Origin: Geothrix campi
GTDB taxonomy: Bacteria > Acidobacteriota > Holophagae > Holophagales > Holophagaceae
DNA length: 64,000 nt
Assembly: GCF_024609265.1 (NCBI RefSeq)
Contig: NZ_JANHMP010000002.1
Coordinates: 1-64,000, forward strand
Reading direction: 5' to 3'
A program made the translations under genes and the position numbers. The notes under the pieces are model-generated. The model searched no databases. It was not told the DNA's origin and worked only from the letters and a program-made list of their open reading frames with translations. Below, in pieces: positions 6,394 through 14,800 of this stretch (position 1 is the first letter of the stretch; each line of letters begins with the position of its first letter).

Positions 6394-7494
6394 CTACCCG
6401 TTCACCTTCACGAACTGCTCCATGAAGTCCACCAGGGTCTTCACGTTGTCGACGGTGACGGCGTTGTAGGTGCTGACGCGGATGCCGCCGATGTCGCGGT
6501 AGCCCTTGAGGCCCACCATGCCGGCCTTCTTGGCCTCCTTCACGAACTGGTCGTCCAGCTCGGGGGTGGGCAGGAAGAAGTCCACGTTCATGACGCTGCG
6601 GTGGGCCTTCTCGGTGACGAAGCCGCGGTAGAAGCCGCTGTGCTTGTCGACGCAGCCGTAGAGCAGCTCGGCCTTCTTCTTGTTGCTGGCTTCGATGGCC
6701 CCCAGGCCGCCGATGCTCTTGTTGTAGGCCAGGACGTTGCGCAGGATGTAGATGCCGAAGGTGGGCGGAGTGTTGTAGAGCGAGTTCTTCTCGGCGTGGA
6801 TCTTGTAGCGCAGGTAGCTGGGCAGGTCCTGGGCCTCGCACATCTCGAGGAAGTCCTCGCGGATGATGGTGAGGGTCACGCCGCTGGGGCCGAGGTTCTT
6901 CTGGGCGCCGCCGTAGATGAGGCCGAAGGGGCTCACATCAAACGGACGCCACATGAAGTCCGAGCTCATGTCGCAGATGTAGGGCACGTTGCCCACCTTC
7001 GGGAACTCGTGCCACTGGGTGCCCTCCACGGTGTTGTTCGACGTGAAGTGCACGAAGGCGCTGTCGGGGCCGACCTTGATCTCGTCGGCGTGGGGCAGGC
7101 GGCTGAACTTCTGCTCCTTGGTGCTGGCGGCCACGCGCACGCGGTCGCCGGCGACGAGCTTGGCTTCCTTGGTGGCCTTCTCGGCCCAGTTGCCCGTGAC
7201 GATGTAGTCGGCCTTCTTGTCGTTGCGGAGGAGGTTCAGGGGGATCATGCCGAAGCTGAGGTGGGCGCCGCCCTGGAGCAGCAGCACCTTGTAGTTGGAG
7301 GGCAGGCCCATCAGCTCCTTGGTGAGGGCGATGGCCTCCTCATGCACCGCGTCGTATTCCTTCGACCGGTGGCTGACCTCCATGACGGACATGCCCGTGC
7401 CGGCGAAGTCCAGCAGCTCTTCCTGCGCGCGCTCGAGCGCGGGCAGGGGCAGCCCCGCGGGGCCGGCGTAGAAGTTGATCACGCGATGGGTCAT
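6394..7494 (-). CDS. serC: Phosphoserine aminotransferase
   Basis: The protein is 366 aa from ATG 7494-7492 (MTHRVINFYAGPAGLP). It is a class V PLP aminotransferase converting 3-phosphohydroxypyruvate and glutamate to phosphoserine and 2-oxoglutarate. The typical start NFYAGPA and the PLP-lysine region GGAQKNLGPSG near residue 200 are present, and SSDFMWRPF precedes it. It is the last gene of a leftward operon after a DUF1015 gene and serA. The 108-bp gap to serA holds AT-rich, repeat-like sequence (CGAAATACGCCAAAGAACGC) that is non-coding. Confidence 0.95.
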   Translation of the reverse strand: MTHRVINFYAGPAGLPLPALERAQEELLDFAGTGMSVMEVSHRSKEYDAVHEEAIALTKELMGLPSNYKVLLLQGGAHLSFGMIPLNLLRNDKKADYIVTGNWAEKATKEAKLVAGDRVRVAASTKEQKFSRLPHADEIKVGPDSAFVHFTSNNTVEGTQWHEFPKVGNVPYICDMSSDFMWRPFDVSPFGLIYGGAQKNLGPSGVTLTIIREDFLEMCEAQDLPSYLRYKIHAEKNSLYNTPPTFGIYILRNVLAYNKSIGGLGAIEASNKKKAELLYGCVDKHSGFYRGFVTEKAHRSVMNVDFFLPTPELDDQFVKEAKKAGMVGLKGYRDIGGIRVSTYNAVTVDNVKTLVDFMEQFVKVNG

Positions 7495-7602
7495 GGATGC
7501 CTCCGGATGAACATTCGAAAGAGGAATGGAACTGCGAAATACGCCAAAGAACGCGAGCAAGGAGTGGTTCTATTTTGGCGCCATTTCGCGGTTTTCGCGG
7601 TT

Positions 7603-8475
7603 TCAGGCTTTGAAGTCCGTCAGGATCGCCACCACTTCGTCGCCGATGCGGCCGAGGTTCTCTTTGGAACTGGCGCCGAGGTGGGGGGCCATGAAGACGT
7701 TGGGGGCCGTGAGCAGGGGGCAGTCGGCGGGGGGCGGGTCGCTGGGCCACACGTCGGTGCCGTAGGCCCGGACCTTGCCGCTGTGGAGGGCGGCGGCGAG
7801 GTCGGCGTCCACCACGCACTTGCCGCGGCCGGTGTTGATGAGAATGACGCCATCCTTCACCTTGGCGAGGAAGGCGGCGTTGATCATGCCGCGCGTGTCG
7901 TCCGTGAGGGGCGTGTGGATGCTGATGAAGTCGGCCTTGGCGGCCAGCTCATCGAGGCTGACCATCTTCGCGATGGGGTGCTCCTTGAGGAAGGGGTCGT
8001 AGGCGATCACCTCCATGCCGAAGGCCTGGGCGCGCTTGGCGACTTCCGTGGCGATGTTGCCGGCGCCGACGAGGCCCAGGGTCTTCTTGAAGAGTTCCGT
8101 CCGCTTCAGCTCGCTCTTGAGGAACTTGCCCTCCTTCATCGAGGTGTGGGCCTCGATCAGGCGGGCGGGGATGGCCACCATGAAGGCCATGGCCATTTCC
8201 GCCACGGCCACGCTGCTGGCCCTAGGCGTGTTCAGGGCCTTGACGCCCTTTTCGGCGCAGAGCTTCTTGTCCACGTTGTCCATGCCCACGCCACCGCGGA
8301 TGACGAGCTTGAGGGCAGGGGCCTGGGCCAGGAGGTCGGCGTTCACTTTGGTCTTGGAGCGGACGAGCAGGACCTGGGCCCGATCGAGGGTGGCCATGTC
8401 GGAACTGGTGGTTCCGAAGGGCGTGAGGCGCTCGGGGAGCTTGGCGTCGAAGGCTTCAGCGATGAGGATGTGCAT
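7603..8475 (-). CDS. serA: D-3-phosphoglycerate dehydrogenase, short form (D-2-hydroxyacid dehydrogenase family)
   Basis: The protein is 290 aa, NAD-dependent, catalysing the first step of serine biosynthesis. The NAD-binding motif LGLVGAGNIA lies near residue 134, the catalytic Arg region ILINTGRGKCVV near 215 and His in MAPHLGASS near 267. The C-terminal ACT regulatory domain of long SerA is absent, so serine feedback through ACT is not expected. It follows the DUF1015 gene by 12 bp and precedes serC, which supports the serine assignment over other 2-hydroxyacids. Confidence 0.88.
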   Translation of the reverse strand: MHILIAEAFDAKLPERLTPFGTTSSDMATLDRAQVLLVRSKTKVNADLLAQAPALKLVIRGGVGMDNVDKKLCAEKGVKALNTPRASSVAVAEMAMAFMVAIPARLIEAHTSMKEGKFLKSELKRTELFKKTLGLVGAGNIATEVAKRAQAFGMEVIAYDPFLKEHPIAKMVSLDELAAKADFISIHTPLTDDTRGMINAAFLAKVKDGVILINTGRGKCVVDADLAAALHSGKVRAYGTDVWPSDPPPADCPLLTAPNVFMAPHLGASSKENLGRIGDEVVAILTDFKA

Positions 8476-8487
8476 GCGGATCTCCGT

Positions 8488-9729
8488 TCAGCCTTCGTAC
8501 ATCCGGACCAGGAGGCCGGAGCGCAGCTTGGGTTCGAACCAGGTGGACTTGGGGGGCATCACTTCGCCGGCATCGGCCACGCTCATGAGCTGCGTGAGCG
8601 AGGTGGGGTACACCGAGAAGGCCACGGCGCAGCCTTCCTTCACGCGACGCTCCAGCTCGTCCATGCCGCGGATGCCGCCCACGAAGTCGATGCGGGTGTT
8701 GGTGCGGGGATCGTCGATGCCGAGGATCGGGTTGAGCAGGTTCTCCTGGAGGATGCTGACATCCAGGCCGCGCACGGGGTCGCTGGCGGGGTAGGTACCG
8801 GGCTTCGCCTTGAGCTCGTACCAGGTGCCGCCCAGATACATCCCGAAGGTGGTGGGGGCCTGGGCCGCGCGATGCGGCGAGACGGCCACGTCGAACTTGT
8901 CCTTCACCTTGGCGAGGAAGGCCTCGGGGCTGAGACCGTTGAGATCCTTCACCACGCGGTTGTAGTCCATGATCTTCAGCTGGTCATGGGGGAAGACCAC
9001 GGCCATGAAGCTTTCGAAGGGCTCGTCGCCCGTGGCGGCCGCTCCGGCGGCGGCGCGGCGGGCCTGGCCGTAGCGGATGGCCGCGGCGGTGCGGTGGTGG
9101 CCGTCGGCGATGTAGAGGGCGGGCACGCCGTTGAACAGGTTCACCAGCTCGTAGATCACGGTCTCACCGGTGACGACCCACACTGTATGACCGATGCCAT
9201 CCGGCGTGACCACGTCGTAGACCGGCGGCAGCTTCCGGATGTCATTGACGATGTGATCGATGTAGGGGACGGCCTTGTAGGTGAGGAAGACGGGCTCGGC
9301 ATTGGCGTTCTGCTCGGTGACGTGCCGGGTGCGGTCGTCCTCCTTGTCCTTGCGCGTGAACTCATGGCGCTTGATGAGCCCCATCTCGTATTCCTGCACG
9401 GAGCAGAGGCCCACCAGGCCCGCCTGGACGTGATCGCCCATGCGCTGCTGGTAGACGTAGAGACTGGGCAGGCCCTCTTGCATGAGGGTGCCGGTCTCGA
9501 TCATGCGCATGAGGTTCGACACGCCCTTGGCATAGACCTCATCGGCGTGGACGTCCGTGCCCGCGGGCAGGTCGATCTCGGGCCGGCCCACGTGGAGGAA
9601 GGAGTGGGGGTTCCCCTTGGCCAGTTCGGCGGCCTCCTGGGTGTTCACCACGTCGTAGGGCACGGCGGCGACCTGGGCGGCGAGTTCGGGCCGGGGGCGG
9701 TAGGCGCGGAAGGGCTTCAGCTGGGACAT
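8488..9729 (-). CDS. DUF1015 family protein, first gene of the serine operon
   Basis: The protein is 413 aa from ATG 9729-9727 (MSQLKPFRAYRPRPE). It has the family hallmarks VAAVPYDVVNTQEA near residue 23, NPHSFLHV near 45, and the central IADGHHRTAAAIRYG near 215. A short Ala/Gly-rich insert (AARRAAAGAAATGDEP) follows the DGHHR motif. DUF1015 is related to ParB-like and SerK-like folds and is often found next to serA/serC. Its reaction in this operon is unproven, and phosphoserine or serine phosphotransfer is an inference from context. The promoter should lie in 9730-9863. Confidence 0.88.
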   Translation of the reverse strand: MSQLKPFRAYRPRPELAAQVAAVPYDVVNTQEAAELAKGNPHSFLHVGRPEIDLPAGTDVHADEVYAKGVSNLMRMIETGTLMQEGLPSLYVYQQRMGDHVQAGLVGLCSVQEYEMGLIKRHEFTRKDKEDDRTRHVTEQNANAEPVFLTYKAVPYIDHIVNDIRKLPPVYDVVTPDGIGHTVWVVTGETVIYELVNLFNGVPALYIADGHHRTAAAIRYGQARRAAAGAAATGDEPFESFMAVVFPHDQLKIMDYNRVVKDLNGLSPEAFLAKVKDKFDVAVSPHRAAQAPTTFGMYLGGTWYELKAKPGTYPASDPVRGLDVSILQENLLNPILGIDDPRTNTRIDFVGGIRGMDELERRVKEGCAVAFSVYPTSLTQLMSVADAGEVMPPKSTWFEPKLRSGLLVRMYEG

Positions 9730-9863
9730 GGACACCTGCCTGGGAAGGGGCCCCCATGGGGCCGCACACACGCGCCATTATTCCCCGGCGGGTGGCCTTT
9801 AGAGGCACCCTAAGACCGGTTTTGACGAAAGTCCCATACTTGGGGCCTGGATGAGGCGATCTG

Positions 9864-10643
9864 TCAAATTCCGGACCGGACCGCAGACGGGTCGGGGCCC
9901 ATGCCGGCTTCAGGGCCTGAGTCGGGATCGGGGCCCAGCGAATCGTTGATGATGGCCACGTTCAGCAGCAGTTCGGTGAGGGGGGTGTCGATGGTCCGCT
10001 CCACTCGGCAGGTCTCCACGAACTCGATGTCCGGGTGGTTCCAGGTGAGGATCTCGTAGACGGCGGGGAAGCCCTCCTGATCGCGGAAGGCCGCATGGAT
10101 CACCTCGCCCCGGTTCAGGTAGAGGAGCCCCATGCCGGCTTCGGACTGGACGGTGAGGGTGCAGGACTTCTTTTCCCAGGCGAGGAGTTGCAGGATGCTG
10201 CCCAGGCTGAGGCCACGGATCACGCCGACGGGCTCGGCCTGGACCGCGGTGCGGATCGCATCCATGAGGAAGCCCAGGCGGATCGGCTTGCTGAGGATGC
10301 GGACGGCTCCCAGGTCCAGGGGGGTGTTCAGGTGCTGGTTCTCGTCCAGGCCCGTCATGACGATGATGGGGATGTGGGGATAGAGCCGGCTCACCTTGGT
10401 GATGAGGTTGAAGCCGTCCATCACGGGCATGTTGAGATCCGTGACCAGTACGTGGACGGGTTCCTGGCGGAGCAGGGCCATGGCCTCGCTGCCATCCGGG
10501 GCGGTGAGTACCTTGAATCCCTCGAGCCCCTTCAAGCCGGCCCGGTAGAGGCTGAGGGTGGCGCGGTCGTCCTCCACCACCAGCAGGGTCCGGGTGGCGG
10601 CCTGGTGGCTGGGAACAGGACGAGAGGGGGAGGAGGCGGTCAT
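9864..10643 (-). CDS. Response regulator receiver with C-terminal DUF4388 (PATAN-like) domain
   Basis: The protein is 259 aa from ATG 10643-10641. The receiver domain spans about residues 20-135: LLVVEDDRA acidic pocket, phospho-acceptor Asp in LVTDLNMPVMDG and Lys in ILSKPIRLG. A DUF4388 domain follows (about 145-235: LGSILQLLAWEKKSCTLTV, then GLLYLNRGEVIHAAF), as in gliding/motility and signalling regulators of delta-proteobacteria and acidobacteria. There is no DNA-binding domain. The partner kinase is not nearby. It ends at the left in a low-complexity Pro/Asp/Gly tail. Confidence 0.88.
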   Translation of the reverse strand: MTASSPSRPVPSHQAATRTLLVVEDDRATLSLYRAGLKGLEGFKVLTAPDGSEAMALLRQEPVHVLVTDLNMPVMDGFNLITKVSRLYPHIPIIVMTGLDENQHLNTPLDLGAVRILSKPIRLGFLMDAIRTAVQAEPVGVIRGLSLGSILQLLAWEKKSCTLTVQSEAGMGLLYLNRGEVIHAAFRDQEGFPAVYEILTWNHPDIEFVETCRVERTIDTPLTELLLNVAIINDSLGPDPDSGPEAGMGPDPSAVRSGI

Positions 10644-10662
10644 GGGGTACCCGAGGATACCG

Positions 10663-11937
10663 TCACAGGGCCTTGCCTTTGGGGATTTTCCGCGCCGGGA
10701 CCGGCTCTTTCGCGAGGATGGCCAGGGCTTCGGAGGCGTCCCCGGGGTGCCGGGCCTCCCAGTCCAGCACCCAGGGGGGCAGCTCCGCATCCTCGTAGTC
10801 CCGCACCTTGCGGTGCCAGCTCACCAGGGCCTGCACCATGGCTTCGTGGAGGTTCTCGGCCCTGGGCGGGATGTGACCCTCCCAGATGGGCTCGCGGAAG
10901 TACTGCCGCAGGGTGGCCTCGACGGGCTTGCCCCACACGGCGTAGGTGCGGTCCAGGGGGCCGCCGATGGGCTTGTCGTTGAGGTTCTCGCCGTAGAGGT
11001 AGTAGAACACCGCGTCGCCATCGCTCCAGTGCCGCAGCACACCGAAGGCGCCTTTCAGCAGCAGATCCTGGAGGGCCAGGTCCACGGGCTTGTCCGTGCG
11101 GAAGTCCCAGGGGCCCACATGGGCGTGGGCCACGCTGGGGTAGCCCACTTCGGTGATCATCACGGGCTTGGGCCCCTTGGCATCGGCGAAGCGGGCGGAC
11201 AGCGTGCGGGCCTTGTAGACGATCCACCACCAGGCGTCGCGGATCTGGTCCGGCGTGGGGTAGTCGTCGTATTTGGCGATGGGATCGTAGGTATTGATGC
11301 CGATGACGTCCAGGCAATCGCCGAAGGTGAAGCTGTCGTGGCTGTCGAAGTTCACGCTGTAGACCAGCTTGCCCTTGAAGACCTTCCGCACTTCCGCGGC
11401 CAGTTTCCGCCACTGGTCCGGGAATGGGTGCGTGGAGGCCATCTCGGTGCCGAGGCTGTACCACTCGACGCCGCCCTCCTGGGCCAGGGCCGCCAGGTGC
11501 ACGTTGAAGTCCGTGTAGTTGCGCCACCAGAGCTCCCAGTCCGAGGGCTCGATGTTGCCGCGCCACCAGTCGGCATTCTCGGCCTCGTCCCGCAGGTTGA
11601 TGGTGGGGAAGAACATCATGCGCAGGCCGCGCACCTTCGCCTGGCGGAAGGTGCGGCGGAGGCTCTCCTCGGTGGGGCTCGACGTGGGATGACGACGGAT
11701 CTCGGTACTGTGGCCCGTGTCCATGCGGTAGATGGCCTGGAGGCTCACGCAGGTGGCGCCCGTGGCCGCGATGCGATCCAGTTCCTCGGCATAGTCGTAA
11801 TCCGGCACACCGGCGTAGAGCCCCAGCACCATGCCCCGCGGCTGAGGAACCAGCGCCTTGCGCTGCGCGCGGTGGACGACCCAGAGGGCGATCGGCAGGC
11901 CGAGGATGGCCAGGAGGGTGAGGGTGCGACGGATCAT
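10663..11937 (-). CDS. Membrane-anchored glycoside hydrolase-like TIM-barrel protein (GH113-like)
   Basis: The protein is 424 aa. An N-terminal hydrophobic segment (residues about 5-20) suggests an inner-membrane anchor or uncleaved signal. The barrel contains WYSLGTEMAST near residue 165 (candidate acid/base Glu), a NFDSHDSFTF segment, VIGINTYDP, and VMITEVGYPS near 265 (candidate nucleophile Glu). These strands match GH113-type beta-mannanase-like proteins. The substrate is not determined. It lies 19 bp upstream of the response-regulator gene in the same direction, so the two may be co-transcribed. Confidence 0.72.
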   Translation of the reverse strand: MIRRTLTLLAILGLPIALWVVHRAQRKALVPQPRGMVLGLYAGVPDYDYAEELDRIAATGATCVSLQAIYRMDTGHSTEIRRHPTSSPTEESLRRTFRQAKVRGLRMMFFPTINLRDEAENADWWRGNIEPSDWELWWRNYTDFNVHLAALAQEGGVEWYSLGTEMASTHPFPDQWRKLAAEVRKVFKGKLVYSVNFDSHDSFTFGDCLDVIGINTYDPIAKYDDYPTPDQIRDAWWWIVYKARTLSARFADAKGPKPVMITEVGYPSVAHAHVGPWDFRTDKPVDLALQDLLLKGAFGVLRHWSDGDAVFYYLYGENLNDKPIGGPLDRTYAVWGKPVEATLRQYFREPIWEGHIPPRAENLHEAMVQALVSWHRKVRDYEDAELPPWVLDWEARHPGDASEALAILAKEPVPARKIPKGKAL

Positions 11938-11945
11938 GCGTGTTG

Positions 11946-12036
11946 CTCCGAACTCCAGCCTAGCGGGTGGAGTTCGGAGATAGGAACTGCTTCGCAGTTC
12001 CGCGCTTTTCCCCTACCCGCGGAGCGAAGCTCCGCG
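11946..12036. repeat. Cluster of three perfect hairpins (REP-like)
   Basis: The 112-bp gap between two leftward genes is almost entirely three hairpins. The first is a 12-bp stem CTCCGAACTCCA/TGGAGTTCGGAG (11946-11979). The second is an 8-bp stem GGAACTGC/GCAGTTCC with TTC loop (11983-12001). The third is an 8-bp stem CGCGGAGC/GCTCCGCG with GAA loop (12018-12036). It may terminate the CorC-like gene, protect mRNA ends, or be a mobile REP cluster. Confidence 0.65.
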
Positions 12037-12049
12037 AGCCTGACAGGAC

Positions 12050-13294
12050 CTATGTCCGCTCCACACGAACCTGCACGATCCGCGTGCCTTCCATCCTCAG
12101 CACGGTGAGGTGGGCACCTTCGACCTCCACGCCTTCCTGGGCGTGGGGCACGTGGCCGAGGCGGGCCAGGACCAGGCCGGCCAGGGTGTCGAAGCCGTCC
12201 CGCTCCCAGGTGAGGCCCAGGCGCTGGGCCACGTCCTCCACATGGGCCTGGCCCGAGACCAGGTAGACGCCGGGAGCCTGCACCACCAGGCCCGCGGGGG
12301 CCTCGTGCTCATCCTGGATCTCCCCGAAGACTTCCTCCAGCAGGTCCTCCATGGTGGCCAGGCCGGAGAGGCCGCCGAACTCGTCCACCACGATGGCCAG
12401 CTGGGTGCGGGTGCGCTGCATCTCGCGGAGGAGGTCCATCACGGGCTTGCTCTCGGGCACGAAGCGGGGGGGCTTCATGAGCGTCGCCAGAGGGGGATGG
12501 TCACCATCCGGAAGCTGGATGAGGTCCTTCAGCAGGAGCACGCCGCGGATGTGGTCGATGCCGCCCTCGTAGACGGGCAGCCGCGAATGGCGGGTGCGGG
12601 TGAAGGTCTGCCAGGCCTCCTGGATGGTGGCTTCCAGGGGCAGCGCCGCGATGCGGGTGCGCGGTGTCATCACCTCGCGCACGAGGGTATCGCCGAAGGT
12701 CACGACGTTGCGGATGAGCTCGCGGTCTCCGGCCTCGAGGATGCCCTCAGCCTCACCTTCTTCGAGCAGGGCGGTGACGGCTTCCTCCGTGGCGTCCTCG
12801 GGCTCGGAATCCTTGGCGCGTTCCTCGGTGTGGCGATCGATGAGCCGGGCCACCGGGTCCACCAGGGGCGCGAGGATGGGCTGGATGGGCGAATAGAGGG
12901 GGAACAGCCGGGTCAGCCACCGGGCCGGGTCGCCCGAGGTCAGCAGGGCGGGCAGCGCCAGATCCAGGGCCCAGAGCCCCGTCAGCACCAGGAAGCCCAG
13001 GCTCCAGCCGCCGCCGGGAAGGGCCATGCGGAAGGGCCACAGCAGGCCCAGGAGGACCAGCAGGAGGGCCTTGTTCCAGAAACCCAGGCCCATGCCCAGG
13101 GTCCGGGGATGCTCAAGGAGCGTGACGAGGCGCGGGTCCCGGATGGCGTTTTCTTCGAGCAGTCGCCGGCGCTGGAGCGAGGGCAGGGCATGGAAGGCCG
13201 AGAGCAGGGCCGTCGTCCCGCTCCGGTAGAGGAGCAGCGCAAGGGCGGCGAAGAGGAACCAGGATGTGGGGGCGTTGCCGCCGGGATCAGCCAT
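12050..13294 (-). CDS. HlyC/CorC family protein (CBS-pair and transporter-associated domain)
   Basis: The protein is 414 aa. N-terminal membrane segments (residues about 10-30 and 70-120) are followed by two CBS domains (starting near [15 protein letters not shown], about residue 210) and a C-terminal CorC_HlyC domain (about 330-410). The family contains membrane proteins linked to magnesium/cobalt efflux and formerly called haemolysins. Transport activity is not proven for most members. The N-terminal domain is a shortened CNNM-like module. The next leftward gene starts 112 bp away across the hairpin cluster. Confidence 0.85.
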   Translation of the reverse strand: MADPGGNAPTSWFLFAALALLLYRSGTTALLSAFHALPSLQRRRLLEENAIRDPRLVTLLEHPRTLGMGLGFWNKALLLVLLGLLWPFRMALPGGGWSLGFLVLTGLWALDLALPALLTSGDPARWLTRLFPLYSPIQPILAPLVDPVARLIDRHTEERAKDSEPEDATEEAVTALLEEGEAEGILEAGDRELIRNVVTFGDTLVREVMTPRTRIAALPLEATIQEAWQTFTRTRHSRLPVYEGGIDHIRGVLLLKDLIQLPDGDHPPLATLMKPPRFVPESKPVMDLLREMQRTRTQLAIVVDEFGGLSGLATMEDLLEEVFGEIQDEHEAPAGLVVQAPGVYLVSGQAHVEDVAQRLGLTWERDGFDTLAGLVLARLGHVPHAQEGVEVEGAHLTVLRMEGTRIVQVRVERT

Positions 13295-13327
13295 GATTGG
13301 ATTGATTCTAACGGGTTTCGCCCGATG

Positions 13328-14791
13328 CTATCGGTCCCCGGAGCGGGCCAGGATCTGGCGGGCCAGGTCCGCCTTGGCCGCGGCGCTGAGGTGCAGCTTC
13401 CGGCGTTCGGCTTCGCGGAAGTATTCCTCAGGGTCCCGGCAGAGGCCGTCGGGCGTGGGGGGCAGTCCCTTGCGGATCCGGGCGGCGTTCAGGAAGGTGT
13501 ACGGTTCCTTGGCCAGTTCGGGGCTCTGGAGGAAGTGGCGGAAGGTCCACCAGCCGCCCAGCACGAACCAGACGCCCAGCACGGCCACGGCCCGGTGCTG
13601 GAGCCGACGCATGTGGTCCGGCGCCTTGCGCACCTGCTGCCACCAGACGCCGGCGGCGAGGGTCAGGGCGATGAGGACCGCGGTCATCAGCAGGGTGCCC
13701 GTCCAGCCCAGGCTGCCCCAGCCCCAGCCGGTGAGGGTGATGATCGCGGGAGCCAGCAGCACACTGAAGATCAGATTGAGATGGAGCATGTAGAGCAGCA
13801 GCGATTCCCGGCTGGCGGCATCGATGGGGTTGGGCCCCTTCCAGCGGGGGCGGAGCAGATCCACCGTGCCCATGACCGTGCCGCCGAGGAGGATCCAGCC
13901 CAGGCGCGCGGCCACACTGGGCAGGGTGGTGTTGGAGATGGCCCCGAGCTCGCTGTAGGTGAAGGCGCCGGATCGGCTGTGCAGCAGCCATACGCCGTTC
14001 TCCTGGAGCCAAGTGCCGCCCCAGAGCCAGGCATGCTGGGCGGAGGCGCCCCAGGCCAGCAGGAAGGCGCCGATGACGGCCAGCCCGGCGAGGAAGCGGG
14101 CCTCGCTCCAGCGGGCCTTCCCGTCGACCTGGACCACGCGGAAGTGCCGGTAGAGGCCCCCCAGGAAGGCGCCGAAGGCCGGGAAGGCGATCCAGGGGAA
14201 CAGGGGGAAGAGGGCCTGCACGCCGCGGTCGGGGTTGCCGTTGAAGAACCCTCGGATGGGCAGCCACAATCCGTCCGCCACGCCCGTGGCCCAGAGATGG
14301 GGTGCGATCACGGGCACGAACACGGCGATCGCCAGGGCGAGCGCGGTGAAGATGCGCGGGTTCCGCACCAGGCGGGCCAGGCCCTGGAGGATGAGCAGGG
14401 AGAAGACGATGCACTGGAGCACGTCGATCTTGAAGAGTTCCCGGGCCTTCTGCGTCGTGTTGAGTACCGTCCAGTCCGCGGCGGTGATCCCCGGGGCGTG
14501 CAGGGCGTAGGCGCAGAGCAGGATGAAGCCCAGGCGCCGGGCGGTGTCGGGCCAGAAGGGACGCAGCGTGCCATCCGTCCGGAAGGTCGAGATGGCGAGG
14601 CTGTAGCCGGCGGCCATGGTGAAGCTGGGCGCCACCAGGCCGTTCAGGTAGTTCAACCAATCCGGCCGCAATCCGGCGTGCAGCCAGACGTTCACCGCAT
14701 GCACTTCGATCATCACGATCACCGCCCAGCCCCGCAACTGGTCGATCCAGTCGCAGCGCTTGGAGGGGGTCAGGTCAGTCCAGAGAGACAT
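13328..14791 (-). CDS. HGSNAT-like multi-pass acyltransferase (DUF1624/heparan-alpha-glucosaminide acetyltransferase domain)
   Basis: The protein is 487 aa with about ten hydrophobic segments. The N-terminal CDWIDQLRGWAVIVMIEVHA resembles the R-G/H start of DUF1624 and acyltransferase-3 proteins, where a membrane His takes part in acyl transfer. The C-terminal 100 residues are soluble. Such proteins move acetyl or acyl groups across the inner membrane onto glycans or lipids; the substrate here is unknown. It is 9 bp downstream of the amino-acid permease stop in the same direction, so the two form one unit. Confidence 0.75.
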   Translation of the reverse strand: MSLWTDLTPSKRCDWIDQLRGWAVIVMIEVHAVNVWLHAGLRPDWLNYLNGLVAPSFTMAAGYSLAISTFRTDGTLRPFWPDTARRLGFILLCAYALHAPGITAADWTVLNTTQKARELFKIDVLQCIVFSLLILQGLARLVRNPRIFTALALAIAVFVPVIAPHLWATGVADGLWLPIRGFFNGNPDRGVQALFPLFPWIAFPAFGAFLGGLYRHFRVVQVDGKARWSEARFLAGLAVIGAFLLAWGASAQHAWLWGGTWLQENGVWLLHSRSGAFTYSELGAISNTTLPSVAARLGWILLGGTVMGTVDLLRPRWKGPNPIDAASRESLLLYMLHLNLIFSVLLAPAIITLTGWGWGSLGWTGTLLMTAVLIALTLAAGVWWQQVRKAPDHMRRLQHRAVAVLGVWFVLGGWWTFRHFLQSPELAKEPYTFLNAARIRKGLPPTPDGLCRDPEEYFREAERRKLHLSAAAKADLARQILARSGDR

Positions 14792-14800
14792 GGAACGTTC

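Noticed and set aside
7495-7602. Apparent ORF in the serA-serC gap
   Set aside because: The sequence is repeat-like (CGAAATACGCCAAAGAACGC) and gives only short low-complexity peptides.
6208-9813. 1201-codon rightward frame opposite the serine operon
   Set aside because: It is the antisense of three well-supported genes; composition (Gly/Val/His/Glu-rich) is typical of high-GC shadow frames.
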